The notes under the pieces are model-generated. The model saw only the letters and a program-made list of their open reading frames with translations. It had not been told where the DNA came from and did no database searches. From IMG/VR virus record IMGVR_UViG_3300045997_000112, positions 1 to 64,000 of that record: a stretch of 64,000 bases of DNA. One strand, 5' to 3'. The DNA comes from a virus. Shown one piece after another: positions 29,521-37,583 of the stretch. The position numbers and the translations under genes are program-made. Every line of letters begins with the position of its first letter. Within the stretch, counting starts at the first letter, position 1.

Positions 29521-31515
29521 CTACGAGTTGCTGACCACCCTGCCCGCTCCATCGGCGGATGCGCTCCAGGTGTTGTCCCGACATTGATAGTTGGAGACCG
29601 TACCCGACGGAGCCGCTTCCGACCCGTGGATCCGGTTCCCGTCCTTCCCGGTGTAGTTGGCGTTCCCGATGAGTCCCCAGAAGTTGTTGGCGTTGACCTG
29701 CAGGGTGTCCACGTCGTTGCACCGGATCAGCCAGGTGGCCTGAGCTGCACCCACGGTGGCGGTGAACTTGTTGCCCCAGACGTAGAAGCCCGAGATCCGG
29801 CCGCCGGTGTTGTCGTTCACGTCGGTGTCCAGCCATGGGTAGTTCTTGGACACCCACCCACCGGCATGGTTCTTCATGTGCCCGTTCGCGGTGAACGTGT
29901 TGTCGTGGACGAAGATGCTGTGCTGGGTCTGCGGGACGTTCGATCGGCTCTCGAAGGCGAACCCCCGAACATTGTGGTTGAAGTGGTTGGCCTTGACCTG
30001 CACCTCCCGGAAGGCGATGAGGTGCACCGTCCCTCGAGAGGCCATGGTCGCCGACATGATGGTGTCGCTGCCCGGGTTGGAGCAGGCACCCACCTGGTCG
30101 AAGTGGTTGCCGTCGATCCGGATGTGCGAGTGGAGCTGGCTCAGACCTGGGTCGCCCACGCTGTACTTGTGGTTGCCGATGCTCGTCGGGTACGGGTATG
30201 TCCTCCAGCGCCGGAAGTGGCAGCCCCGGATCAGAATGTTGTGGCACACCGTGCCATCCGGATAGGTGCCCGCAGCCGTCGCGCCGTCCCAGGCGTAGTC
30301 GAAGTGCACCGCCTCGTCGTAGCCGGTGTCCCGAGGCGTCTGGTCCATGCCCGAGAACGTGCACCCGATGATCTTGATCTTGAAGTCCGAGTCGGCCATG
30401 TTCCGGACATCGCCGCCGTACGCCGCGCTGCCCGAGGAGTTGATCTCGATCCCGTGGCCCTTGGTGGTGGTGTTCCAGATGTGGGCGCCCTCAAGGTGGA
30501 ACGAGGGACAGTGCGAGATGGACCACGCGGTGCTCTTGGAGTTCCACTGGTCGAAGGCCCCGCCGTACCAGACGATGCCCCCGGCCCGGTTGTACCCGCC
30601 GTCGCCACGCGCCCCGTAGTTGGTCCGGTTGTCGTTGAAGAACTGGATGTTCTGGAAGGTGGCGGCGTTCGCATCCACCGTGATGCCACCCGGAACTCGA
30701 ACGGAGCTCGGGTTGCCTCCGTAGAAGGTGCCCCCGAGTCGAGCCTTCTTGTGCGCCGAGTTGTACGCCGCGTCCAAGCACGCCTGGATGGTCTGGGCGT
30801 TGCCCCCCGAGAGGGCCGTCACCTCGGTTGCCACTGGGATAGCGGTCACGGTGATGGGCACGGGCGCCGAGGTGGTCGATGCGCCGCCGTAGAGCTTGTT
30901 GGCGCGCACCCGCCACTGCCACGCCCCTGGCGTGTTGACGGTCCATGACTTGGTCTTGGCCGGGGAGGCGGTGTCCTGTCCAGCCCAGTACGTCCAGCCA
31001 CCACCGGGGGGCAGGTACTCCCAGGAGTAGGAGGACACCAGAGCGGGGGCCCCTGCGGTGGCCGTGAGGGTGACCACGGTCCCGTCCTGTGCCGAGGACG
31101 CTGAGATGCTCATGGACAGGGTCATGTGGGTGACCGTCGTGTCCACCGGAGCTGACTCGACCCGAGTGCCGTCGTATTGGATAGCGACGACCTTCCACTG
31201 CCACGCTCCCGGGCCCCAGGCCGTCCACGCGAACGAGGCGCCCAAGGGCCCGTGCTGGACCCAGGCACCACCGGGAACCTTGTACCACCACTCGTAGCTC
31301 TCCACGAATGATGGGATAGAAGGCACGGCGGTGTAGGTGACGCTGGCGCCCTCTGCGAGGGAGGCGACACTGGCCGAAATGGCCACGGTGCACCGGGCCA
31401 GTGATGTCCAGGTCCCGCCCTGGAACCGCTGGATGGACTTCACCGGACGGTACCCACCGTTGTACGCCTGGACGCTCTTCACATCCGAGTAGGTGCCGCC
31501 CAAGAAGCCCTTCAT
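29521..31515 (-). CDS. Beta-helix (pectate-lyase-fold) spike protein with Ig-like domains, 664 aa
   Basis: ATG 31515. N-terminal SVQAYNGGYRPVKSIQRFQGG is a repeat-like attachment region, followed by two Ig-like/fibronectin-like domains (about 45-130 and 135-220), then a right-handed beta-helix (about 235-640) with recurring Asn/Gly/His turns (IIGCTFSGMDQ, IRGCHFRRW, VQVKANHFNHNV). This architecture is typical of tailspikes and polysaccharide depolymerases. It is in the replication module, between RecA and a nuclease, far from the tail genes, so virion location is inferred, not shown. No catalytic residues can be assigned. Confidence 0.8.
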   Translation of the reverse strand: MKGFLGGTYSDVKSVQAYNGGYRPVKSIQRFQGGTWTSLARCTVAISASVASLAEGASVTYTAVPSIPSFVESYEWWYKVPGGAWVQHGPLGASFAWTAWGPGAWQWKVVAIQYDGTRVESAPVDTTVTHMTLSMSISASSAQDGTVVTLTATAGAPALVSSYSWEYLPPGGGWTYWAGQDTASPAKTKSWTVNTPGAWQWRVRANKLYGGASTTSAPVPITVTAIPVATEVTALSGGNAQTIQACLDAAYNSAHKKARLGGTFYGGNPSSVRVPGGITVDANAATFQNIQFFNDNRTNYGARGDGGYNRAGGIVWYGGAFDQWNSKSTAWSISHCPSFHLEGAHIWNTTTKGHGIEINSSGSAAYGGDVRNMADSDFKIKIIGCTFSGMDQTPRDTGYDEAVHFDYAWDGATAAGTYPDGTVCHNILIRGCHFRRWRTYPYPTSIGNHKYSVGDPGLSQLHSHIRIDGNHFDQVGACSNPGSDTIMSATMASRGTVHLIAFREVQVKANHFNHNVRGFAFESRSNVPQTQHSIFVHDNTFTANGHMKNHAGGWVSKNYPWLDTDVNDNTGGRISGFYVWGNKFTATVGAAQATWLIRCNDVDTLQVNANNFWGLIGNANYTGKDGNRIHGSEAAPSGTVSNYQCRDNTWSASADGAGRVVSNS

Positions 31516-31520
31516 GCGGG

Positions 31521-32567
31521 TCAGTCTACGGAGCCCACATCTGGCAGCGTGGGGCTAAGAGCCCGGATCTCCTTCTCCAGGGACTCCCGAAGATCGGGTA
31601 GCTGACGCACGTCCGGAGGGATGCTGTCGATGCCCTGCCACTTGTGCTCGCCGTAGGAGTACCACGATCCGGCCCGCTCGATCACGCCCAGCATCACCCC
31701 GATGGCGGTCAGCTCCTTGCCGAAGTCGTAGTCCCCGGCGGCGCAGTCGATGGAGTCCGTGAAGTAGAAGTCCACGTAGGCGGTCTGCTGCGGCCGGGAG
31801 CTCTTGTTCTTGATGGTGCGGACCCGAATGTTCTGGCCGACCTTGACCTTGGCGGTCTTGGGGCCCTCCTCGATCCAGGCGTCCCGCTTCACCTCGACTC
31901 GAGCGAAGTAGGCGTAGTTCTTGCCCTGACCTCCCGGGGTGGTCTTGTCCGGCCCGTACATCACCCCGATCTTGGAGCGGTACTGCTGGATGACCAGGCC
32001 AAGGATGGGGCGCTCGTGCTCGATCAGGCTGCGCTTCATCACGGCGCCGGTCTTCCGGAAGAACTTGTTCACGATCCGGGCCTGCTGGCCCATCGTGTTG
32101 CCCTCCATGTCCTTCTCGTCCTCCGGTGAGGGGATGAGCGCAGGCATGCTGTCGATGACGATGCAGTCGATGTTCTTGGTCTCGGCGAACTTGAGCGCCG
32201 CGTCGAAGGCGTGCTCGCTGATGTTGGTCTCCACCACGAACACCCGGGTGGGATCGACGCCCAGCATCTCGGCGTAGCTCGGCACCCACTCCTCGGCCGC
32301 GATCCACACCGTGGTGAAGTCCGGGTCCAGGGCCTGGTTGGCGGCGATGGTCTTCATGGCGATGGCCGTCTTGCCGGACGACTCCTCGCCCACGATCTCG
32401 TTCCACTGGTTGCCCGGCCACCCACCGCCAAGGATGAGGTCCATCCCCAATGATCCGGTGGTGAACCGGGGAGTCATGTCACTCGTGATCTCGGACGCCC
32501 GGACCACCGTCCCGTGACCGTGCTTCTTGTTCAGGTCCTTCACGACCTGCATGACCAGTGGGTCCAT
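31521..32567 (-). CDS. recA: RecA-like recombinase, 348 aa
   Basis: ATG 32567 overlaps the upstream stop. Core RecA motifs: Walker A GEESSGKT (about 60-67), AEEWVP after the first strand, and Walker B CIVIDSMPAL. The C-terminal domain is full length for phage RecA/UvsX proteins. It polymerises on ssDNA and drives strand exchange; partners in the operon include the SSB-like protein, the polymerase and the nucleases. Confidence 0.92.
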   Translation of the reverse strand: MDPLVMQVVKDLNKKHGHGTVVRASEITSDMTPRFTTGSLGMDLILGGGWPGNQWNEIVGEESSGKTAIAMKTIAANQALDPDFTTVWIAAEEWVPSYAEMLGVDPTRVFVVETNISEHAFDAALKFAETKNIDCIVIDSMPALIPSPEDEKDMEGNTMGQQARIVNKFFRKTGAVMKRSLIEHERPILGLVIQQYRSKIGVMYGPDKTTPGGQGKNYAYFARVEVKRDAWIEEGPKTAKVKVGQNIRVRTIKNKSSRPQQTAYVDFYFTDSIDCAAGDYDFGKELTAIGVMLGVIERAGSWYSYGEHKWQGIDSIPPDVRQLPDLRESLEKEIRALSPTLPDVGSVD

Positions 32568-32734
32568 CAGAGCTCCTCGTCCTTCATGTGGGTGATCGTG
32601 CTGAGCATGTCCGTCAACGCGTCGATGTACCCGTCACGGTAGTCCGGGGATCTGACACCGCTGTTCTTCTTCTGCCAGACCGCCTTCTGCCGGGTGATCC
32701 AGACCCAGAGCTCGTTGAGGGTGTCCTCATCCAC
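32567..32734 (-). CDS. Hypothetical protein, 55 aa
   Basis: GTG 32734 shares a base with the upstream TAG; ends overlapping recA. Helical, with aromatic LNELWVWITRQKAVWQKK and acidic end. Possible recombinase accessory peptide from its coupling; no family known. Confidence 0.6.
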   Translation of the reverse strand: MDEDTLNELWVWITRQKAVWQKKNSGVRSPDYRDGYIDALTDMLSTITHMKDEEL

Positions 32735-33108
32735 TACTGGACCTTGCCCACGATCTGCTGTGGGTTGTATCCAGCCGTGGGAACCTGGACCGCCGGGGTG
32801 GCCGGGCCGTCTGAGGTGGAGCCAGACAGGCCCTGGGTGCTGTTCTGGATGGCGAGGCCCTCCCCACACTCGAAGCACCGGGGCAGCATGTTCTTGCTCG
32901 GCGCCCCGTAGTTGGGACTGCCACAGTTGGGGCAGCCTCCACCCTGGGAGGGCACCGAGCCCAGCGGCTGCCGCGAGGGCTGCTGGAGCTGCTGATGGAC
33001 CTGCTGCGGGACCTGGGGCCGGGCCACCGGGATGGGCGGCAGCGGCTCCTGACGGACCGTCGGCTCGCCACGGAGCTTGCGGGCGTACCAATCGGCGCTG
33101 CTGCTCAT
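32734..33108 (-). CDS. Disordered Pro/Gln-rich protein with zinc ribbon, 124 aa
   Basis: ATG 33108 overlaps the upstream stop. Pro/Gln-rich first half (VPQQVHQQLQQPSRQP), then CPNCGSPNY and CFECGEG forming a zinc ribbon (about 59-85), then a Ser/Thr/Pro tail. The composition suggests a hub or linker protein for nucleic acid. Confidence 0.7.
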   Translation of the reverse strand: MSSSADWYARKLRGEPTVRQEPLPPIPVARPQVPQQVHQQLQQPSRQPLGSVPSQGGGCPNCGSPNYGAPSKNMLPRCFECGEGLAIQNSTQGLSGSTSDGPATPAVQVPTAGYNPQQIVGKVQ

Positions 33109-33281
33109 GAGGAGGGATCCAACTTCAGCTGGATCTCACCCTCGAGACAGGCGCCGCAGTAGTCCCGGCCCTGAATCTTGGCCCACCCGATGGGCATGCT
33201 CATCTTGTTGTAGATGAACTCGAACATGTGGCAGCCCTCGCACTGCCGCTTCATCACCTGGCCCACCTGGACGACACTCAC
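33105..33281 (-). CDS. Zinc-finger protein, 58 aa
   Basis: GTG (33279-33281) overlaps the upstream stop (GTGA) and its TGA overlaps the next ATG. CEGCHMFEF and YCGACLEGE provide a four-Cys zinc site. Not reported by long-ORF calling but coupled on both ends. Confidence 0.65.
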   Translation of the reverse strand: MSVVQVGQVMKRQCEGCHMFEFIYNKMSMPIGWAKIQGRDYCGACLEGEIQLKLDPSS

Positions 33282-33859
33282 GCGATGTCCTTCCCGTTCA
33301 GCTTGATCTTGGGAACGTCCTTGACCCGGTACGCATCGATGAACTCCTGGGGGATGTCCCCGGCACCCTGAATCTCGTCCATCCAGATCCCACCGGTCAG
33401 CTTGAGGCCATCGATCTTCTTGGTGGCCAGCTCCTTCAGGGCCTTGGCCTTGGCCAGCTCCCGCTCATTGTCCAGGGCATCCCGGATGCGTCGGGCCTCC
33501 TCCTCGCGGAGTGCTCCCATCAGGAAGGACTCACTGTGAGTCCGGGGCGCCAACATTGACTTCAGCTCCTGGAGGTGGCGCTCAGTCTGAGCAGGGGTCT
33601 CCATGCGAAAGAACGCAGGGTCCTTCTCCACCCTGGGGTTGGTGGGATCGATCGGCGTCAGCCGCACGCTGACCCGGACGGCATCCCGGGACCCGTCATC
33701 CTCGTGCCGGATCTGGACGCGGAAGTCACGGGGGAAGTCTGCCCTCTCGTAGACCTCGGCGATCAGCTTCCGCTCCGCCTCCACGAGGGCCATGTCCTGC
33801 GACCGCTCGATGTACTCCTTGTTGACCCAGACATCCGAGCCATACCTGTTCTCCGTCAT
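33278..33859 (-). CDS. Hypothetical protein, 193 aa
   Basis: ATG 33859 (MTENRYGS) follows GGAAGGAAAG; an in-frame ATG at 33880 would overlap the polymerase gene. Mixed alpha/beta first half, then a charged helical stretch (LREEEARRIRDALDNERELA) with coiled-coil character, and a Lys-rich end. Lies directly after DNA polymerase; no family recognised. Confidence 0.7.
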   Translation of the reverse strand: MTENRYGSDVWVNKEYIERSQDMALVEAERKLIAEVYERADFPRDFRVQIRHEDDGSRDAVRVSVRLTPIDPTNPRVEKDPAFFRMETPAQTERHLQELKSMLAPRTHSESFLMGALREEEARRIRDALDNERELAKAKALKELATKKIDGLKLTGGIWMDEIQGAGDIPQEFIDAYRVKDVPKIKLNGKDIA

Positions 33860-33861
33860 GA

Positions 33862-35829
33862 TCACTTTCCTTCCGCCCATGTGTTCCCGATGCCAACCTC
33901 GGCGATGAGAGGAACCTTCATCGCTCCGATGCTGACACCCTCCATGGCCTCCTTCAAGGCGACGCGAGTTTCCTCGGCGATCGCATCGGGGGCCAGGACG
34001 ACCAACTCGTCGTGTACCGTCAATAGAAGTCTAGCCTCGTCTGGGACCATCCTGTACGCCCGGACCATCCCGATCTTCATGATGTCAGCGGCGCTGCCCT
34101 GGATCAGGGTGTTGAACGCCTTGCGCTGCCCGGACCCGAACTGGCCGCGATCCCGGGACAGCAACTCCGGGATGTACCGCCGCCGCCCGACCACCGTGGT
34201 GACGTAGGGCATGGGGCGCTTGGCCCGGGCATCCCGGATCACTCGGGCTTTGAGGCGACCGACCGCCGGGAATCGGTGCTCGAAGTCATCGAGCAACTCC
34301 TTGGCCTTCCCCACGGTGACACCATCAATGCGGTCGGCCAGCTTGTCCGGCCCGATGCCGTACGACATCGAGAGGACGAGCTCCTTGCCCGCCGCTCGAG
34401 TGATGTCCAGCGTGTCCGCGATCTCCTGGTACAGATCCCGGCCCGACAGGTAGGCCGCCATCATGACCGGGTCCTCGGAGAGGCTGGCAATGATGCGGGG
34501 CTCGATCTGGGAGTAGTCGCCCACGACCACCTTGCAGCCGGGGTCCGCGATGAACAGTCCCCGGACCACCTTGCCGTACTTGCCCCGACTGGGGATGTTC
34601 TGCAGGTTGGGGTTGGACGAGGACATGCGCCCGGTCTCGGTACCGGTCTGGTTGAACTGGGTGTGCACCCGGCCGTTGCGGAGGTGGGGCTCCTTCACCT
34701 TGCCTGCCGTGGTGGTCCCGCCGAGGTAGGGCACCAGGTAGGTGTCCATCAGCTTGGCGTACTCCGCGTGCTCCAACATTGACTTGACCAACGGGTTGCG
34801 GGAGTGGTGCTCCAGGGAGTCCGCATCCGTGCTGGGCTGGCCGTTCTTCTTGGTCATCTTGTACGGCTTGAGTCCCTGGCCCTGTGGTTTGGGAGAGTAG
34901 AGCACGCTGATCTTGTCGGCCGGAGAGGCGAAGTTGAACTCCCGGCCCGCCCGGCGGTACGCCTCCTGACGGCACCGATCGAGTTCCGCCTGGATCTCGG
35001 CCTGGAACACGAGCATGGCGCCCCGGTCCACGAGGGTCCCGGTCATCATCATGGCCATCACGGGTTCGAGGACGTCCATCTCAAGCTTGAGCAGGTGCTC
35101 GACGCCCAACTCCTTGATGAGCTGCATCTGCCTTTGGTACAGAAGCCAGTCCATCTTGGCGTCGAGCAGGCTGTACTTGGCGACATCCCCGAAGGAGTGC
35201 AGCAGGATGTTCTCGCCGATGCCCTTGTCCATGGCATAGCCCAACCGGCGCTTCACGGCGGACTGCAGCTTCAGGTACTGGTGCTGGATCCTGGAGTCAA
35301 TGATGGTCTCCATGATCTGGGTGCAGGCGTAAGGCGGCGTGGGTATGCCGGGCAGGTACTTGGCGATGCTGGGAGCGTCGAACTTCATGTTGTGGGCGAC
35401 CTTGATCTGGTCTCCCATGAACAGGGGCTCGAGCGTGGTGAACACCTCGGTGCGGCTCAGCTGCTCAGGCGGGGGCCCGAAGACTGGGCGCATCCGGGAG
35501 TCGGCCTGGCTCACGTCACTGGCACGGAGGGACTTGCCCTCCTTCAACCGGGCCAGACCGGACTTGAGCACCGGCGTGCGGTACTCGAGGAGGTCCCCGT
35601 TGCGGAAGCCCATGGGGATGACGTCAGCCCGGCCATAGGTGGCAAGGCTGAGCCACGCCACGTCATTGATGGCCGGGTCCAGCCGGTCCCGGGGATCCTC
35701 TGCCTGCGTCTCGATGTCGAAGGCGAAGGCGTCCTGCTTGCGGTAGTACGCGAGCAGAGACGCCAACTGTTCGGAGGTGGAGACGACAGGAACGGCGGGC
35801 CGCATGCGACCCGCCGTCCCCAGTGCCAT
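33862..35829 (-). CDS. Family A DNA polymerase with 3'-5' exonuclease, 655 aa
   Basis: ATG 35829. Exonuclease domain first: ExoI FAFDIET (Asp38, Glu40), ExoII VAHNMKFDAPS and downstream YSLLDAKMDW. Polymerase domain: motif A VVVGDYSQIEPR (about 427-438), O-helix region with RAAGKELVLSMSYGIG, and motif C LLLTVHDELV (about 602-611). There is no 5'-3' exonuclease domain, as in T7-like replicative polymerases. It should be the phage replicase, with DnaB-like helicase and primase nearby. Confidence 0.93.
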   Translation of the reverse strand: MALGTAGRMRPAVPVVSTSEQLASLLAYYRKQDAFAFDIETQAEDPRDRLDPAINDVAWLSLATYGRADVIPMGFRNGDLLEYRTPVLKSGLARLKEGKSLRASDVSQADSRMRPVFGPPPEQLSRTEVFTTLEPLFMGDQIKVAHNMKFDAPSIAKYLPGIPTPPYACTQIMETIIDSRIQHQYLKLQSAVKRRLGYAMDKGIGENILLHSFGDVAKYSLLDAKMDWLLYQRQMQLIKELGVEHLLKLEMDVLEPVMAMMMTGTLVDRGAMLVFQAEIQAELDRCRQEAYRRAGREFNFASPADKISVLYSPKPQGQGLKPYKMTKKNGQPSTDADSLEHHSRNPLVKSMLEHAEYAKLMDTYLVPYLGGTTTAGKVKEPHLRNGRVHTQFNQTGTETGRMSSSNPNLQNIPSRGKYGKVVRGLFIADPGCKVVVGDYSQIEPRIIASLSEDPVMMAAYLSGRDLYQEIADTLDITRAAGKELVLSMSYGIGPDKLADRIDGVTVGKAKELLDDFEHRFPAVGRLKARVIRDARAKRPMPYVTTVVGRRRYIPELLSRDRGQFGSGQRKAFNTLIQGSAADIMKIGMVRAYRMVPDEARLLLTVHDELVVLAPDAIAEETRVALKEAMEGVSIGAMKVPLIAEVGIGNTWAEGK

Positions 35830-36563
35830 CAGCCGTGACGCTTCATGTACGCGGCGGCAGCCTCGACATCCTCGATGTTCGGGATGAAGAGACGGGGCTC
35901 GCCCTTCGCAGCGAGCTCCTCCACGGCCTTGCGACCGTCGGCCGCGCTCAGGCCCCAGTCCTCCTCAAGGTCACGATCCTTGACCCGGGAGACGTGGTAC
36001 TGGGTGGTCTGCTTCTTGCCCGTGCGGTGCGCGGAGAAGAAGTTGCCGTCCAGCGGGCCACCCTTGCGGGGCTCGGCGTTCATGTCCTTGAGGGTGTTCT
36101 TGAGCTTGGTGCCGACCTCCCAGACGCGGGTGTCGTAGTCCACCTGCTCCTCCTTGATGGTGAACTCCACCACCCAGAAGGCGAACTTGGCGGCCGGGGA
36201 GTCGCCGATCTCGCAGAGCGCGCAGTCCCCATCCTCATCGGCACAGCGGAACGAGCGACGCCCATCCTTGGTGTCGACCCAGTGGACGAGGTACGAGTCG
36301 AACGGGGCCCCCTGCACGAAGCAGATGAGCGCCGGGTCCTCGGTCGGGGTGAAGAAGTCGCCCAGCGACTTGACCTTCTTCTGGACCTCATCGGCCGCGT
36401 CCCATCCAGCACGGGCCTTCACCGGGATCCGGGTCGACTCGAAGGACTCCTCCTCGAACACCTCCGACTCCTCGGCGCCCTCAGGGGCGAAGTCGGGGGC
36501 CGGGCGACCCTTGGGGGTGTAGTCATCCGCCGTTGGGGTGGCGGTCTTGCGGGCAATAGGCAT
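35829..36563 (-). CDS. Single-stranded-DNA-binding-like protein, 244 aa
   Basis: ATG 36563, with a disordered first 50 residues, an OB-like centre with Cys pairs (FRCADEDGDCALCEIG) and a long beta section (FAFWVVEFTIKEEQ). Layout resembles phage SSBs of the T4 gp32/actinophage type, which contain a zinc site in the OB fold. Immediately upstream of DNA polymerase and coupled to it (the stop overlaps its ATG), which supports the role. Motif evidence alone is moderate. Confidence 0.65.
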   Translation of the reverse strand: MPIARKTATPTADDYTPKGRPAPDFAPEGAEESEVFEEESFESTRIPVKARAGWDAADEVQKKVKSLGDFFTPTEDPALICFVQGAPFDSYLVHWVDTKDGRRSFRCADEDGDCALCEIGDSPAAKFAFWVVEFTIKEEQVDYDTRVWEVGTKLKNTLKDMNAEPRKGGPLDGNFFSAHRTGKKQTTQYHVSRVKDRDLEEDWGLSAADGRKAVEELAAKGEPRLFIPNIEDVEAAAAYMKRHG

Positions 36564-36581
36564 TGCCGGTTCTCCTCAGTT

Positions 36582-37097
36582 TCAGTGGGTTGTCAGTTTC
36601 TTCACTTCAGCGAGCCACTCGTCCCGGATGCGCTCCCACTCCTTGCGGATGAGGTCGGGCAGTTCGGGGAAGTGTGCCCAGTCGATGCGGTCGTCGTGCA
36701 GTTGGCCGCGCTCGTTGAGCAGTTTGAGGAAGGCCAGGATGGTCTCCTCGTTGTAGTAGTTCCGGACGGTGTTCTCGAACCGGAACCTGAACGGGGGCTT
36801 GGGGACGAACCCCTTCTGCTCCCAGAACTTGAGCGTCGGCCCCGACTTGCCGAGGATCTTGGCGAAGACGTTGGGCCGGTAGAACATGAAGACGTGGTCC
36901 GGGACCACCTCGATGGCGGTGGGCTTGCCCCAGTTCGCCTTGTTGAAGATGGGGTCGCTGGCCGGGCGGACCTTGAACTTGTCCACGTCCGGGGCGTCGT
37001 TCCCCCATCGGATGCGCTTGGTGGATCCGGGATAGGTCCGGATGACCTCCGGCTCCTCCTCGCTTCCCCCGAACATGGAGTCGATGACGTCAGGCAC
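36582..37097 (-). CDS. MerR-like helix-turn-helix protein, 171 aa
   Basis: ATG 37097 overlaps the upstream gene by 8 bases. About residue 75, FAKILGKSGPTLKFWEQKGFVPKPP resembles a MerR/excisionase winged helix (helix-turn-helix then WExxGxIP). A helical C-terminus follows (about 110-171). May be a transcription factor or replication-initiator-like protein controlling this operon. Confidence 0.6.
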   Translation of the reverse strand: MPDVIDSMFGGSEEEPEVIRTYPGSTKRIRWGNDAPDVDKFKVRPASDPIFNKANWGKPTAIEVVPDHVFMFYRPNVFAKILGKSGPTLKFWEQKGFVPKPPFRFRFENTVRNYYNEETILAFLKLLNERGQLHDDRIDWAHFPELPDLIRKEWERIRDEWLAEVKKLTTH

Positions 37098-37527
37098 GCT
37101 TGACCACCACTGCGAACGTCTCCTTCTGCGGGTACATCTCGTTGAGCAGGACCTCAGGGAGCTGCTCGCTGTAGACCGCGTTCATGATGGCCTCCTCGTT
37201 GGGTACCCGAGTGACCTCGGTGCAGGAGTCGGTCAAGCCGTGCTCCTCCAGAATGGCGAGGATCCGCTCATTGTTGGGCACGATGCTGACTCGGCGCTGG
37301 TACTGCACGGCACCGTAGCCCATGACCGGCTCGTCGAGCCTGAGGGTCCGGTGCCCGTCGGCGTCGGGCTCGATCTGGGTGAGGATCGAAACCAGCTTGG
37401 GGCGAACATCTGCCTGCTCCGTCTTGGCCTCATCGGCCTTCACCTTCGCCATGATGTGGCGAACGATGACCATGCGCTCGTCAATGTTCACCCCACCCTG
37501 CTCGGGGGGCTTGATCCGAACCGCCAT
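37090..37527 (-). CDS. Hypothetical protein, 145 aa
   Basis: ATG 37527 follows TTGGAGGATCG and the promoter at 37555-37583, so it heads a sub-operon. Alpha/beta protein with a central DGHRTLRLDEPVMGYGAVQY. No recognised domain. Its 3' end overlaps the MerR-like gene. Confidence 0.7.
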   Translation of the reverse strand: MAVRIKPPEQGGVNIDERMVIVRHIMAKVKADEAKTEQADVRPKLVSILTQIEPDADGHRTLRLDEPVMGYGAVQYQRRVSIVPNNERILAILEEHGLTDSCTEVTRVPNEEAIMNAVYSEQLPEVLLNEMYPQKETFAVVVKRA

Positions 37528-37554
37528 CGATCCTCCAATGTGTGGGTATATCCA

Positions 37555-37583
37555 AACCTAGTACCTCATAGGAGGCGGGTCAA
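37555..37583 (-). promoter_or_regulatory. Leftward promoter ahead of the SSB/polymerase genes
   Basis: On the coding strand TTGACC (37583-37578), 17-base spacer, TAGGTT (37560-37555): a good sigma-70-like pair. It overlaps the 3' end of the helicase gene and would drive the genes from 37527 leftward through polymerase and RecA. Inference from sequence pattern alone. Confidence 0.55.

Noticed and set aside
29521-31515. Calling the beta-helix protein a hyaluronate lyase
   Set aside because: The fold is compatible with polysaccharide lyases, but no catalytic residues or family motif can be pointed to. Only a spike/depolymerase-like fold is claimed.
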